A DNA stretch of 64,000 nucleotides from Arthrobotrys musiformis (taxonomy: Eukaryota > Ascomycota > Orbiliomycetes > Orbiliales > Orbiliaceae), in NCBI GenBank assembly GCA_036971715.1, contig JAVHJL010000003.1, positions 3,162,001 to 3,226,000 on the forward strand, written 5' to 3'. Shown here piece by piece: positions 1-11,898 of this stretch; the first letter of the stretch is position 1, and the number at the start of each line of letters is the position of its first letter. The position numbers were made by a program, and so were the translations under genes. The notes beneath the pieces were generated by a model. That model had not been told where the DNA came from and ran no database searches. It worked only from the letters and a program-made list of their open reading frames with translations.

Positions 1-2611
1 CTTCCCTTGACTTCCCAGCTTGGGGCTATGGTTTGAGATACCGATACGGTATCTTCAAACAGGAGATCATTGATGGTTACCAAGTCGAGGTTCCCGACTA
101 CTGGCTTGACTTCAACCCATGGGAGTTCCCAAGACATGATATCACTGTTGACATCATGTTCTACGGCTTCGTACGTCGTTACACCGAAGATGACGGTAGC
201 ACAGTCAATATCTGGGAAGGTGGCGAGGTTGTTCAAGCTCTGGCATATGATGTGCCAGGTAAGATATCAACGCGGATTCCTTTGTTGGAAGTCGGACACT
301 GCATACTTACGATATTTTGACAGTTCCCGGATACGGAACCGCAACGACCAATAACTTGCGTCTCTGGTCCAGCAAGCCCTCAACTGGCGAATTCGACTTC
401 CAGAAGTTCAACTCCGGAGACTATGAAAGCTCGGTTAGAGACCAACAGCGAGCCGAGACTATTTCGGCCGTCCTCTATCCCAATGACAAGTACGTTCTAC
501 TGTTCAATTTTGTATTGGGGGCGCTACTAACAAAGTATTCAGCATCGATGTCGGAAAGGAATTGCGCTTGAAGCAGCAATACTTCTGGGTCGCAGCATCC
601 CTCTATGATATCGTTAGACGTTTCAAGAAGTCACACCGCGCATGGACCGAGTTCCCACATCAAGTTGCCATCCAGCTCAACGATACTCACCCAACCTTGG
701 CCATCGTTGAATTGATGCGCATCCTCGTTGACAAGGAGCACCTTGACTGGGATACCGCATGGAACAGTGAGTTATCACAAATTGCAATTGCATATAATTA
801 ATGCAGGAAATAACTAAAAAGCGAATAGTTGTCACCGAAACCTTCGGATACACAAACCATACCGTCCTCCCAGAAGCTTTGGAGAAATGGTCTGTCCCAC
901 TCTTCCAGAACCTCCTCCCACGCCATCTTCAGATCATCTACGATATCAACTTGTTCTTCCTCCAGAGTGTCGAAAGACGCTTTCCCAAGGACCGTGAGCT
1001 CCTCAGCCGTGTCTCCATCATCGAGGAGAGCAATCCTCAAGTCATAAGAATGGCTTACCTCGCTATCATTGGTTCCAAGAAGGTCAACGGTGTCGCCGAG
1101 TTGCACTCCGACCTCATCAAGACCACCATCTTCAAGGACTTCGTCAAGATCTTCGGACCAGACAAGTTTACCAATGTTACAAACGGAGTTACCCCACGAA
1201 GATGGCTTCACCAAGCTAATCCACAATTGTCCGCTCTCATCAAGGAGAAGCTCGGATCGTACGACTTCTTGAAAGATTTGAGCCTCCTCAGCGGATTGGA
1301 GAAGTTTGCAGATGACAAAGAGTTCCAGAAAGAAGTAAGAGCTAATTGATATACAATTAATATCAGGGGACTATCTAACGATTGAATTCTTCTTTAGTGG
1401 ATGGACATCAAACTCCGAAACAAGCAGCGTTTGGCCAAGTATATCAAAGAAACCACCGGTATCACAGTCAACCCAAGCGCTTTGTTCGATATCCAAGTCA
1501 AGCGTATCCATGAGTACAAGAGACAGCAGATGAACATCTTCGGTGTCATCAGCAGATACTTGTCCTTGAAGGCTATGACTAAGGAGGAGAGGGCCAAGCA
1601 GGTCCCGCGTGTTTCCATCTTTGGTGGAAAGGCTGCTCCTGGTTACTGGATGGTGAGTTAAAACCCTAACATACTTCATCGACATCAGAATCTCAGCCCA
1701 CTAATATATTACATCGTAGGCTAAAACAATTATTCGTCTCATCACCGCCGTCTCCGAGGTTGTCAACAACGATGCTGACATCGGTGACCTGCTCAAGGTT
1801 GTCTTCATTGAAGACTACAATGTCAGCAAGGCTGAGTTCTTGTGCCCTGCTTCCGATTTGAGCGAGCATATCTCCACCGCTGGAACTGAAGCTTCCGGTA
1901 CTAGCAACATGAAGTTTGTGCTCAACGGTGGTCTTATCATCGGTACTTGCGATGGTGCAAATGTAAGTATCGCTGCCTTAGTGAAGTTAATTTGGGGTAT
2001 TGGCTAACATTTCTCGTAGATTGAAATTACTCGTGAGGTATGAAAGTTATTCTATATATTAACTGATAGAGCGATGAGATACTAACATATATAACAGGTC
2101 GGTGAGGAGCGTATCTTCCTCTTCGGCAATCTTGCGTAAGTGCTCCTCTATAAAATATTTTATAAGCGTGAACCGTATAGCTAATACATAATAATTACAC
2201 AGCGAGGACGTCGAGGACCTCCGCCACGCCCACCGCTACGGCAAGACCCCAATGGACCCCGCCCTCAAGGAAGTCTGCGACGAAATCCAGAAGGGTACAT
2301 TCGGAGAACCCGGTGTCTTCGCCGGTCTAATCCACGCGTTGACCGAAGGCGGCGATTGTAAGACCCCCCCGCTTTACTAACCCCCAAGTAACATGAACTA
2401 ATATACCCGCGCAGACTACCTCGTCTCCGACGACTTCGCCTCCTACCTCTCAACCCACAAACTTGTGGACGAAGCCTTCAAGGACACAGCAACCTGGGCG
2501 CATAACACCATCGTCGCCGTCTCACGGATGGGATTCTTCACCTCCGACCGCGCGATCAATGAATACGCCGAAGAAATCTGGAGCATCGATCCCGTCAAGG
2601 TCGACGTCTAA
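1..2611 (+). CDS. gph1: Glycogen phosphorylase, 5'-truncated by window edge
   Basis: Cytosolic PLP enzyme that releases glucose-1-phosphate from glycogen. The gene enters from the left edge; the first full codon is at base 3, and 685 residues are visible of a family of about 850-900. Exons: 1-258, 324-489, 543-766, 829-1334, 1398-1652, 1720-1962, 2020-2037, 2098-2135, 2203-2357, 2415-2611; all junctions are GT-AG and keep frame. The start reads SLDFPAWGYGLRYRYGIFKQ, typical of the family's glucose-binding region. The PLP-site block EASGTSNMKFVLNGG is at 1890-1930, with the PLP lysine codon at 1912-1914. The protein ends WSIDPVKVDV. Two internal exons are very small (18 and 38 nt), so automatic annotation may lose IEITRE. 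The catalytic C-terminal half is intact. The family call is very secure. Confidence 0.96.
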
Positions 2612-3719
2612 TTTTTCTTTTCTCATGTCTCTGGTACCATGGGTTTGGGTTTTTTTTTATGGAATAACCGGTCGGGGGACTTTTGTTTCGGTTTTCAATG
2701 GGTTGGCGGGGCTCTTATTTTTAAGTGGATTAGGTCTTTCTTTTGAGTAATGAAATGGATAAGTTTTAAATGGTTAAGCTGTTTTATTCATGAGTAAAGT
2801 GATGATCGACGTTTATAGTAGTCAACGTGATTATAACCCCCATCCAAGTTGAGGAGTCTGGCGACGAGACAACCCCCATCCGTCAACCTCAAGTATAAAA
2901 CAGCGGTCCCCACCTAACACAAGGGAATACCAAAACCGAATGGTAAACAAAGTAAATTAAAGGCTATAACCCCCCGGAATCGATTAAAGTGCATAGCAAT
3001 ACTCTCCCTTCACGCTCAAAATCAGCAAGAAAAATTCAGATCACAGAACATGCAGACGCAAGAGAGGGAAAAGTAATTAATTATAAGGTGAAAAAAAGGC
3101 TCAAGCGGAGGAAAAAGAAGAGGAGGCAGGCCACAATTCGCATTTTTCGATTCTCTCGCTGTGAACAGTAAAATATAAACTTTCAAAAGGGGAATAGCAA
3201 AAAAGAGGAAGAAAGAAAAGTATCACTGGTTTCTTCAGAGTTTTTTTTCTTCATCCAGAGACAGTGCCAATACAAAAATATGGACCCAAAGACAGGTGCA
3301 AAAATACATGACAATAGAAGAGAAGGAAGGGAAACAAAAGGAGTTAAACGCCCGTGTCGTCGTAAGTTAAAAGGAAACATAGAGGGTAGGGCATAAACTT
3401 GGACATGAGCTAAACATATGGCAAAAAAAAAAGGGATAAGAAAGAATTATTAACAAGAAGGGATGTGGGGGAGTATAATAGTTCTTTAGTGGTCCAAGTG
3501 GTCAAAGGCTGGGAAGCCGCTGTGCACGTGGTCGTATTGGTGGTCGGGAATAATCGATTGTGTCGGTATGAGCAGCAATATTGCCATGTCGTTGGGTCAA
3601 GGGGGAAATTCAAATTTCGTCAAGCGGAGAATCGGAAAGAGTAATAGTGGGAGGAGTATAAAAAACCAAGTTCTGGATGTCTATCAAGATCTCAAATCCC
3701 ATGGCTATCGGGGCCACGT
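2612..3719. other. Intergenic, convergent gph1 / rga1 3' ends
   Basis: About 1.1 kb lies between two convergent genes. It is A-rich and purine-rich on the + strand between about 2980 and 3450. The short open frames here have no recognisable sequence and show no splice-compatible continuity. It probably holds the two 3' UTRs. I see no RNA gene. Confidence 0.6.
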
Positions 3720-6700
3720 TTACGAGACGAGGTTGACACCTGCAAAGATCGGCTTCGCGTTTTCGATTATAAATTGGATAGACTCGTTCTTAGCGTGCGT
3801 GTCACGCAGCTCAAGTTCCCCGGTCTGGTCGCGCATCAGCGAAGGTGCAAAAACAACGGCGAGATTTCGTGCGTTCATCAAGTTTTCTTGCTGGAATCCA
3901 GCCACCCTATACCGATATTAGCATGCTGGAATCAACTCAAATCGCAGATCTATGGCATACTTAGTAAGATGGTTGATGATGAAGAAAAGAATGTCTCGAT
4001 TAAGTGACGGCAACTCGTTGATAAGATCTTTGACGGCTTCCTTGCGCTGCTCAATATCCGTGATTTCTAAACATCCAGATTAGCCCACCCGGCCTTCCCG
4101 ATAGAATCGCAAATAAACCCTGAGCATGGAGATACTTACTGACTGAATCGACCATGCGGTCATAGATAGTATATGTAATCAAAGGTGTCGGCAATTTACG
4201 GAAATATTGTTTCAAAACACTGGTAACAGCCGTAATATCCACATCCGGATTCTCCAAATCCATCTCCTCGCCACGCTCAAATGACTCCTGGATCATACGG
4301 ACCTGCGAAGCACCACCGCCCTTTCGGTAAATGCCTTCGTAGTCAAGACCTCGGTTCTCAACTTCAGCTAGGCACTTGGTGATGATTTGTGGGATCCGTC
4401 TGCCTTCATAGGCAACACGAGCTTCCAACTCCGAACCCAACAATGGAACTATGCAGAAACACTCGTTAGCCTCGCGTATAATTTCACACATGCAAGGGTT
4501 ACTGTTGGACGACATACCTGTAATCTCCTTTTCGTGACTCGATTGGTTGCCACCCTTGAGTTTCTTCAGAAGGCCACCGCGCTGTGTTCCGTATTGTTGG
4601 TTGTGATCTGCCCCGTTCACCTTAAGCCCGGGGGAGTCAACCGTGTGAACAGGTGGTCCATAAGCGGTGCTGCTGAATGGTTGAGACTGCAAAGTCATCG
4701 GAGCATCGTGGTGGTCGTTCTGGTCGGATGCAAAAACCCTGCCGAATGTTTTTCCAAGTCCCTTGCCGACAGCTGCACCACCCTTCTTCCAGTTGAACTT
4801 CTTAGCAGGGGCACCAGGTTTCCTGATGTTGACAACATGAGGAGCTGCAACAACCGCAGCGCCTTCCTCGTGGAGCGTCGTGCTTTCGCTGATAATACTA
4901 GTAGTAATTGTAGCAGTCGATCCAGTGTGTGGAAGTGCAGTTTGGTTGTCCGAACCTGCACCATAAACCCCAGTCCCATTAGGCAGAGCCATAGGTGTAG
5001 ATACATTCGGGAAAGCAGCTTTATTCTTCATAAAATTGCCTTGAATACGTCTTGTTAACTCGTTGTTCAAATCAGCCAGTTGTGCATTCTTGAGGTTGAG
5101 CTGCTCGGTTTCCTGGATAGCTTGATCGCGAAGACGGATAGCGGTGGCTGTCTCTTCCATCGCATCGTTCTTCTTGCCTATTATACCTTCCAGATCCTCC
5201 TTATGGGACTCCTTCAAGGCGTTAATACGGCCAGCGATCTCTTGCAGTGTCGATGCAACAAATTCATCAAAGTTTATGGATTTTCTACGATAGAAAATCG
5301 TTAGATCATGGCTTCTTCATTAGTATCAGGTGTCTTGGAACTTACACATCAACGTCAGCCAACCTCTCTCGTAATACTGAAAGCTCGATCATGGCCATTT
5401 CTTTATCAGCCTCTAAGGAAGCAACCGTCGTTCGTTTCTCTTTGATGTCGTTCTCGAGGCTTTCTTTAATCTCGACGGAGGTCTAAAAGGGTAGAAAATT
5501 AGTTCCAGCTACTCATTTTTGAATATGTTTCATAAAAACCAGCCGCTTACATTTAATTTAGACTCAAGCTCGACGAGTTGCTGGGTCGATCTTCGTAGAG
5601 CATTCTTCAAAACCAGGTTCTCTTCCTTAGCGTTGGAATCAATCAGCACGTCAGGAAGATCAGGCGAGAGCATGCCTATAGTTTTGTTGTTAGCTTGTTT
5701 CAAATAATGAAATATATATGCGTCAAACGTACTGCTCCGCCCAGCCATATCGCTGCGGCTACGTCCATGTCCAACAGATCTCGAGGTCCGACGCATGACC
5801 GGTGACCCAAGATCGCTCGTGGTGTTGAAAATCTTGCCGATCTCTTCCTCAAAGTTGAGTTCGCTCTTAAAAGGTGGAAGAACCGGAGATGAACCATTCA
5901 GCAAATCAAACGAACTCGAACCGCCAGCTCCGTGGCTTGTGGCTGGACGAGCCGGCATAGGGCGAGCCGGTGCAATCGACGACGAAGACGAAGGTTGCGC
6001 CTTCTTGTGGCCGCCTGGGGATGTCTGTGTAGTGCTAGTAACAGACGAGGCGTAGTTGCTGTTGGTTGCTTCGATTTCCGTTTCCGAGTTGGTCTTTCGA
6101 GAAACCGAGGACTGGTGGGATGGGACGAACTCTTGGTGAGAGGACGAAGCCTTGATGGTTGAAGGAGCCGGGACTGGAGCACCCAGAGAGTCTTTCCGAG
6201 GTTCCGGGGTGAACGAGATTGGAATGTCGATGTCTCCAGTTGGAGATTCCTCTTCCCCGTCAGTCGGTAGCTTGGGTGTAGCTCTCTTAGTTCTCGGAAC
6301 TTCTTGCAATTTGAAGCTTTCCGAAGTGTTTGTGGGTTTGCGAGCATGGGATGGAACAATATTGTCGCCCTTTGGAGCAGGCCTTGTTGGAGCTGGTGGA
6401 ACGGAGGAAGAAACCACATCATTCGTAAAGTCCCGCGGGGAGAGCATGGCCTGGTCCGAAATAACTCCCTCCTTACGAGCCTCACCGGGTCTTTCTGTCT
6501 CTGCGGCTCTCGAGTCCTCTCTTTCCCTGGTTTGTCGGCTCTGATCGCGCTGCTTCTGTCGCTCACGTTCCAAGCTCTCCAACCGCCCTCGTTCCTTCTC
6601 AATTTCAAGCTCACGTTGTCGTTCAGCATCAGCTTCCCGCTTCCTAGCTTCCGCTTTCTCCAGCTCCCATCTCTCTCGCTCTTTGCGTTGCTGTTCTTCA

Positions 6701-7909
6701 CGTAATCTATTGGCTTCATTTTCTGCAGCTCTTTTGGCGCTTTTTTCGTGGATAGAATCATCAGGAGAAGATTGAGAGTGTTGAGGAGGTGGGATTTCAA
6801 CGGATTGCGTGGGAGGAATCGTGCGTGGCGCGTAAGTATCACTTCTAGTGACACTCGACGGGATCGGCGGGGGCGGACCCTCGTCCAACAAAAGCGGGAA
6901 GTATGACGCGCGATGATCGCTGTTCGAAAGAAGCTCCGAATTGTCGTCCGAGACTAGAGAGTACATGGACTGGCGCGATTTGGCCTTGTTGGGATTACTA
7001 TTAGAATTACTGGAGGTTGTAGATTTTTGAAATTGAAATTCGTTCTGGGTGGGTGGAGGAGAGTGGACAGGGTACGGTGAATGTCGTGGAGTGGTTGCCA
7101 TGGGTGAATGAGTAGAGTTTGGTGAAACATCGCCACGGGTCCGGCTCGTGGCTCCTGAAGATCCAGCTCGCGCAACCTCGGGCCTAGGAGGCCGTGGCGG
7201 TGGGCCTAACCTCTGCTGCGGTTGGGGTTTGTGTGTCGGGGAGTCGGAGTCTGTGTCGGCCGGTGGAGGCATAGGAAGGGCCTTATCCAGGGCCAAAGAC
7301 GGATTACTGCTGGTTTTCGGCTGAGTTCTAGTCTTCTTCCGTCGCCTTGCCATCAGACTCTCGTGGCAGCTCATGCAAAAGATGCCCTGAGAAGTTCTTG
7401 CATATCGCAAATTCTCTATCTTGCGCTTGCAATTCCTACATCTAAAGCATCCAGCGCAGAAAGCCTGGTCTCCGGTGAGGATTGCCAGATCCTCGATTTT
7501 GTTACCACAGGCATTGCAGCTGTATGTACAATTGTTGCAGATAAGAGAACCATCACCGAGCAAGAGGAGGTTGGCATCGGAATCTAGCAGTGTGCTGCAG
7601 GTATTACAGCGGAAGCAGTCGATGTGCCATCTGTTCCCCGCGAGCTCGAAGGCCTTTCCCTCCTCGAGGATCTATATTTTTACATAAATCGTTTGGTCAG
7701 CATGGAGCTCTCAAGCTTCCCTACGCGAGCGCCGTAACAACTCGGTGGCTTATCTAATAAAAAAATAGAGAGGCCGCCTGAGATAGCTCAAAAGTCGAGT
7801 CCTTTCGGAACAGAAAAATACGCACCTCACCGCAACCTTTGCATGGGAATGCAGAGTCATCAAGGACGTCGAGAGGCGAACCAGGCGGATATCCTGGTGA
7901 TTCCATCAT
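3720..7909 (-). CDS. rga1: Rho GTPase-activating protein, LIM-LIM-RhoGAP (Rga1 type)
   Basis: Accelerates GTP hydrolysis by Rho/Cdc42 GTPases at growth sites to control polarity and wall synthesis (family knowledge). Exons in transcript order: 7909-7826, 7671-5733, 5675-5551, 5482-5346, 5284-4518, 4448-4140, 4066-3961, 3906-3720; frame holds throughout, giving 1217 aa. Two LIM zinc fingers are at about residues 23-76 and 80-131 (starting FPCKGCGEILEEGKAFELAG). A Pro/Ser-rich and then Arg/Glu-rich charged middle follows, a coiled coil at about 675-800, and the RhoGAP domain at about 1018-1205, with the arginine-finger segment GIYRKGGG (Arg about 1059) and the helix NLMNARNLAVVFAPSLM. The start is the first ATG of MMESPGYPPG; the same frame is open further 5' without another ATG in the same exon. 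The first intron (7672-7825) separates the first CxxC pair from the rest of LIM1. Confidence 0.95.
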
Positions 7910-8696
7910 CTTGGAGGTGTCGGTTGTAGTTCCAAACTGGAGGAGATCGCGGCCGGACTTCGAACAGCGGTCGCAGGCTGGCCGAAGTATGCTATCTACC
8001 CGAGAACCTTAAAGTAAGGGAGGTGTGGGTTGAAAGTAGAAGGAAGTCGATCGAGAAATAGGAGGGGTGGGTGTACTCTGTCGGTGGCAGGTAGGTAAGT
8101 AACTGATAATTGATGGAAACAGTCGTGAAACCCAGAGATATGGTACAGGGAGTGGGTATTAGGTGTTGCGACGGAGTACTCGGTGTGGAATGCCAATTAC
8201 CGATAGGGAGAGCAGTTCCGGTGGAGCTTGAAGAGACGGGGGAAAAGAGCCAGCTAAGAGCTCCAGATTCAGGCTCGTATGGTTCCTTAAACGGTGGATT
8301 GGGAAGAGGCCAAGGAACACCAGCATGGAAAGCCAGCTATGAGCGGTGCGACGGCCGAAAGTGGGAAGGTGGATGGCACCGGATAGAACGAGCGGATCAG
8401 GTTAGATTGATGACGACGGGAGCCGACGACGACCACAAGGTTAGTGTGTAGAGGAGGCGGCGTCTACGATGGTCAAGTCGAGACGGGGAGGATGGTGATG
8501 GAGGAGAGGTCTGGAGAGGAGGCCTGGGGAGAGGTTTGTTTGTTGGTTGGTTGTACAGGAAGTGATTTTGGGAGGAAAGATGGAGGAAGGTGGTGGTTGG
8601 CTGAAAAGAAGGGGCTCGTTAGTATTGGCAGTTAGCGGTGAGCAGGGCACAGGCAGGCGGTCAAGCAGTACTTAGTTAACCACTGTAACCACTGTC

Positions 8697-8784
8697 GGGA
8701 CAGGACAGGGCAGGATCGTATGGGACGGGGGCACTGGACGGGGGCAGGACGGGGCAGGGCAGGGCAGGGAATCGAAGGGGAGGG
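8697..8784 (+). repeat. G-run tract, possible G-quadruplex
   Basis: The + strand carries about ten runs of three to five G separated by short CA/CAG/AC spacers, such as GGGGGCAGGACGGGGCAGGG. This exceeds the four-run minimum for intramolecular quadruplexes. It lies about 0.8 kb upstream of the rga1 start, and the G-rich strand is the non-transcribed complement relative to rga1. Confidence 0.6.
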
Positions 8785-9679
8785 AATGAATGAATTGGAC
8801 TGACGGGATGAAACCAACCACACACAGCAGCACACACGGCCAAGCTATGCTGGTATTCCTCCTCCTGTCGGGTTCTGATCTTGGTTGACTGACTGATTGA
8901 TTGATTGATCGATGGATCTGGAGATAATTGGCTGGTACACCAAGATAGCCATGCACCGAGATAATACCTGGGTCGGTACTTGCTCCAGTCCTTTCCTTCC
9001 TCCTCTCTTGCGGTACCTTCTTGTGTACTCCGGCAGGTACAGTCGCACAGTAGCACAGCACCTATAATACCAGTGTATTATATACCTAGAAGGTATTATA
9101 TATGGAATGGTCGAGTCCAAGCCTAACGATCGGACAGCCAGGAACCGGATCCACCAGCACCACCAAGTCAACTGTGCATGCACCACTCGTACTTCAGGTG
9201 TATGTAAGTATCAGTGGGTTCACAGCAGTCTTTCGCTCTTTCGCGGCAAACGGAGACAAAGAGCTTCCTTCTCTATGTATTTTCTCCTTCTTTCGCCTCC
9301 TCGTGCACTCCGTTGGAGCTGGAGGCGTGCGTGTGTGGGGTCCTCTGCTAACCTCAATCGATCGGACGAGCGAGCAACAAAAAAGTATCTCAGACAGCGG
9401 GTGGCTCGGTACTTCAGGATAATGTAGCCGAATGATATGACCAGGACATGGGCCAGGGGAGCTAGCTAGTTACCAGCAACCGTCAGTATGCGCTAGCAAG
9501 TATATATTCCATACCAATCAATATACATTAGTTAGCAGTATCTTCTCGGTGTGTATATATAGGTCAGCAAGTATATTGTCGATATATAGGGAAAGGAAGA
9601 GTCGAGTGGAGGAGGGATGAATGAGTGAGTGAATGTTCAGAGGGGGGTTAGGAAGAAGGGAAGATAGATGAATGAATGA

Positions 9680-9712
9680 GAGGAAGGAAGAAAGAAAGAA
9701 AGAAAGAAAGAA
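9680..9712. repeat. GAAA microsatellite
   Basis: Tandem AGGA/GAAA units, with about six GAAA copies, in the spacer upstream of rga1. Confidence 0.85.
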
Positions 9713-10398
9713 GCTTCCTCCGACTGATTCTGTCTTGTCCTGTCATGTCTTAAGTGCCCGTCATGTCTCTGTCTCGAGATAAGTGTCTGTCTATTGAATT
9801 GAATAAGATATGGGGAATATATGGTGTTTGCTTTTTCTGCCTGCGTTACACTTTCCGTCCAAACTTCCAACCGGAACTCTATATACACTCACTCAACCAC
9901 CACATCACGATGGGAGGAAATAGGCACCGTACGAGCACAGAGTATGGAATAGGTGATAGGTAGGGAAGAGGTAGATGGAGCCAGTCCGCTACGGTACTAG
10001 CCCAGGGGCCCTATTTCCCTCTCGTTCTGTCGTTCGTCAATGCAATGCATAGCGCGTCTTCAGGAGGGCCCAATCAATGCCTCCAGAATATCGACCGCAT
10101 TGTAATATTACAAGAACGAGAACGAGAACTTGCTCAAGAGAGGCTGGGCCCTGGCTTCACGAGATTGAACATCGCATCGCTAACGATATTGTCGCTAACT
10201 ACTGTGTAGGTACATACTGACCTGCATAACCACTCCATGCATGCGCAGCTGCAGGTGCTGGGCTTGTGATATATCATTTTATATCCATATTCGCCTCCTT
10301 CTTTACTTCTTTATATTGTGACTTCCACCTGCATGAGAAATCCAGTTACATACAACCATACCTGCTCTCTCAATTGCAATCGCGTGAATGCGAAATGG

Positions 10399-10466
10399 AC
10401 ATGAACACGAGCACAAACATGAACATGAACATGAACATGAACATGGGCACGAACATGGGGCATGAA
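10399..10466. repeat. AACATG hexanucleotide repeat
   Basis: Four near-perfect AACATG units with flanking degenerate copies (GCACAAACATG, GGCACGAACATG). In one frame it would read Met-Asn repeats, but the 80-codon open frame around it has no other support. Confidence 0.8.
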
Positions 10467-10762
10467 AAAGCAGAATCGATGACCGTCCCGACAAGCAAAA
10501 TTAGCTAACGAACGTTCGGACCCTCGTGAACAAAAAAACCTCACCCCTGCCCCCCAGACCGAGCAGCTTGTTCTGAAGGTAAATCCAATTAAACCTCACC
10601 CGCCATCCCAGCATTGCATCTGTACAAGAGTAGGGGTAGCTTGCGGGACCCGTCGTCACAGCACATAACGCACATATCACAGGATCTGGATATTTTAGGA
10701 AGCTCGGGGTCGACTCAGCTCCAAAAAGTGCGGCACTTTTTCTGCGACCTCTCCTTCTTGTT

Positions 10763-10797
10763 ATTATATCATATCGCAGTCTATGATATGATATAAT
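10763..10797. repeat. Perfect 13-bp inverted repeat
   Basis: ATTATATCATATC (10763-10775) and its exact reverse complement GATATGATATAAT (10785-10797) are separated by 9 nt. The AT-rich hairpin could be a cruciform or a MITE remnant. Confidence 0.85.
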
Positions 10798-10921
10798 ATG
10801 GTATTGTACTATACATCATACATGAATGCATCCTCATGGCGCATATTCATAAGTACACTATCACGAGGTTTGATCCTAGCCAAGTCAAAAAGGAAAGAAG
10901 ATAGCTAATCTATCTGGCGTA

Positions 10922-10996
10922 TCGACCGTCTCGGTCTTTCAGGGTCCTCAACTACGCTAGTTAGACTAGCTAACTAACTAGTCGCCGAGACGTCGA
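10922..10996. repeat. Imperfect hairpin with nested palindrome
   Basis: CGTCTCGG (10927-10934) pairs exactly with CCGAGACG (10985-10992), extended outward by TCGAC/GTCGA with one bulge. Inside, CTAGTTAG pairs with CTAACTAG. The whole would fold as a long, interrupted stem. Confidence 0.6.
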
Positions 10997-11898
10997 GTGT
11001 AGTATGTACTGACCCCTTTGGATCCCTAGTTTTTTTACCCTTTAACCCCTTCTTCCCGCCGTCCCTGAAAATCAAGAAATCGATGACAAGAAAAAAAGAC
11101 AAAGGCTGGAAAAATAAAATAAAAAATAATATTCCACCCGGCTGCGGTGATTACGCGATTCTTGCCTGCGTCCGTCTTATCCCATCCTGTGCTAACTCTC
11201 CTGTGCGATTTCAATGTGCATCTGCCAAACTTGCGCCTGACAGCTCGAGCTCCGAATTTAACTTATGTTTTTAGAGTTCGTAATATAATGTATCTCTTTT
11301 GCCTTTAAACTTAAGGTGTGGATTTTTAGGCCTACCCAATCTTAATGCGCATTTCGATATTTTGCGTCGTAGACTAGACCACGAGCTTGAAAATTAACTT
11401 AAACCACGCGGTTTTAAACCCAAACGTTTGTTCTATTCGATCGAACTCAAATACTCCTCGCCCCTGATTTAAACCCACATGCCCGGCGTGCTTTCCTATT
11501 CCTTCGAACACAGTCAGACAAACCCAAGCAAAAGGAATTTACAGGAAATGACGATTCAAACGTGGTATGGGAAAAAATGCTCTCCTGCATCGTGCATGGC
11601 TAGCCTAAATTACACGCAGTTCCGGTCCATGTCATATACGGACAGACAGACATTCTGATATCACATTTTTTTCCTTTTCGGTTGTTCCAAATTAGTCGCA
11701 TGTATATTAGTCGGGGACAATCATTACGAGATTCTGAGGTATTGCGCCTGCACCGCCTGGTAGTACTAGCATGTACGACCTGACCCGTGCGTGGCGTCCG
11801 AGTCCCACTGCTGCAGTACTCCCGCCGGGGTATAATGCAGGGACCGACGGGGTATAATAATACACCGTATATACCATCACCAACGACCATATATACTA

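Larger units (their letters stand above)
7910..11898. other. 4 kb intergenic region upstream of rga1
   Basis: No gene is supported. The region holds a G-run tract (about 8697-8784), a GAAA microsatellite (about 9680-9712), a six-base AACATG repeat (10399-10466), a perfect 13-bp inverted repeat (10763-10797) and a longer imperfect hairpin (10922-10996). Several frames reach 100-130 codons around 8670-9430, but they overlap one another on both strands in low-complexity DNA and match no family I know. The length suggests a long regulatory leader or promoter for rga1. Confidence 0.55.

Noticed and set aside
798..1226. 142-codon minus-strand frame inside glycogen phosphorylase
   Set aside because: Antisense shadow of a well-supported coding exon; composition mirrors the + strand codons.
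4387..5058. 223-codon plus-strand frame
   Set aside because: Antisense to rga1 exons that carry the RhoGAP reading frame.
5898..6854. 318-codon minus-strand frame
   Set aside because: Alternative frame of the large rga1 exon; the chosen frame connects LIM domains to the coiled coil and RhoGAP domain.
10266..10508. 80-codon frame with Met-Asn repeats
   Set aside because: The repeat is a DNA hexamer microsatellite; the rest of the frame has no support.
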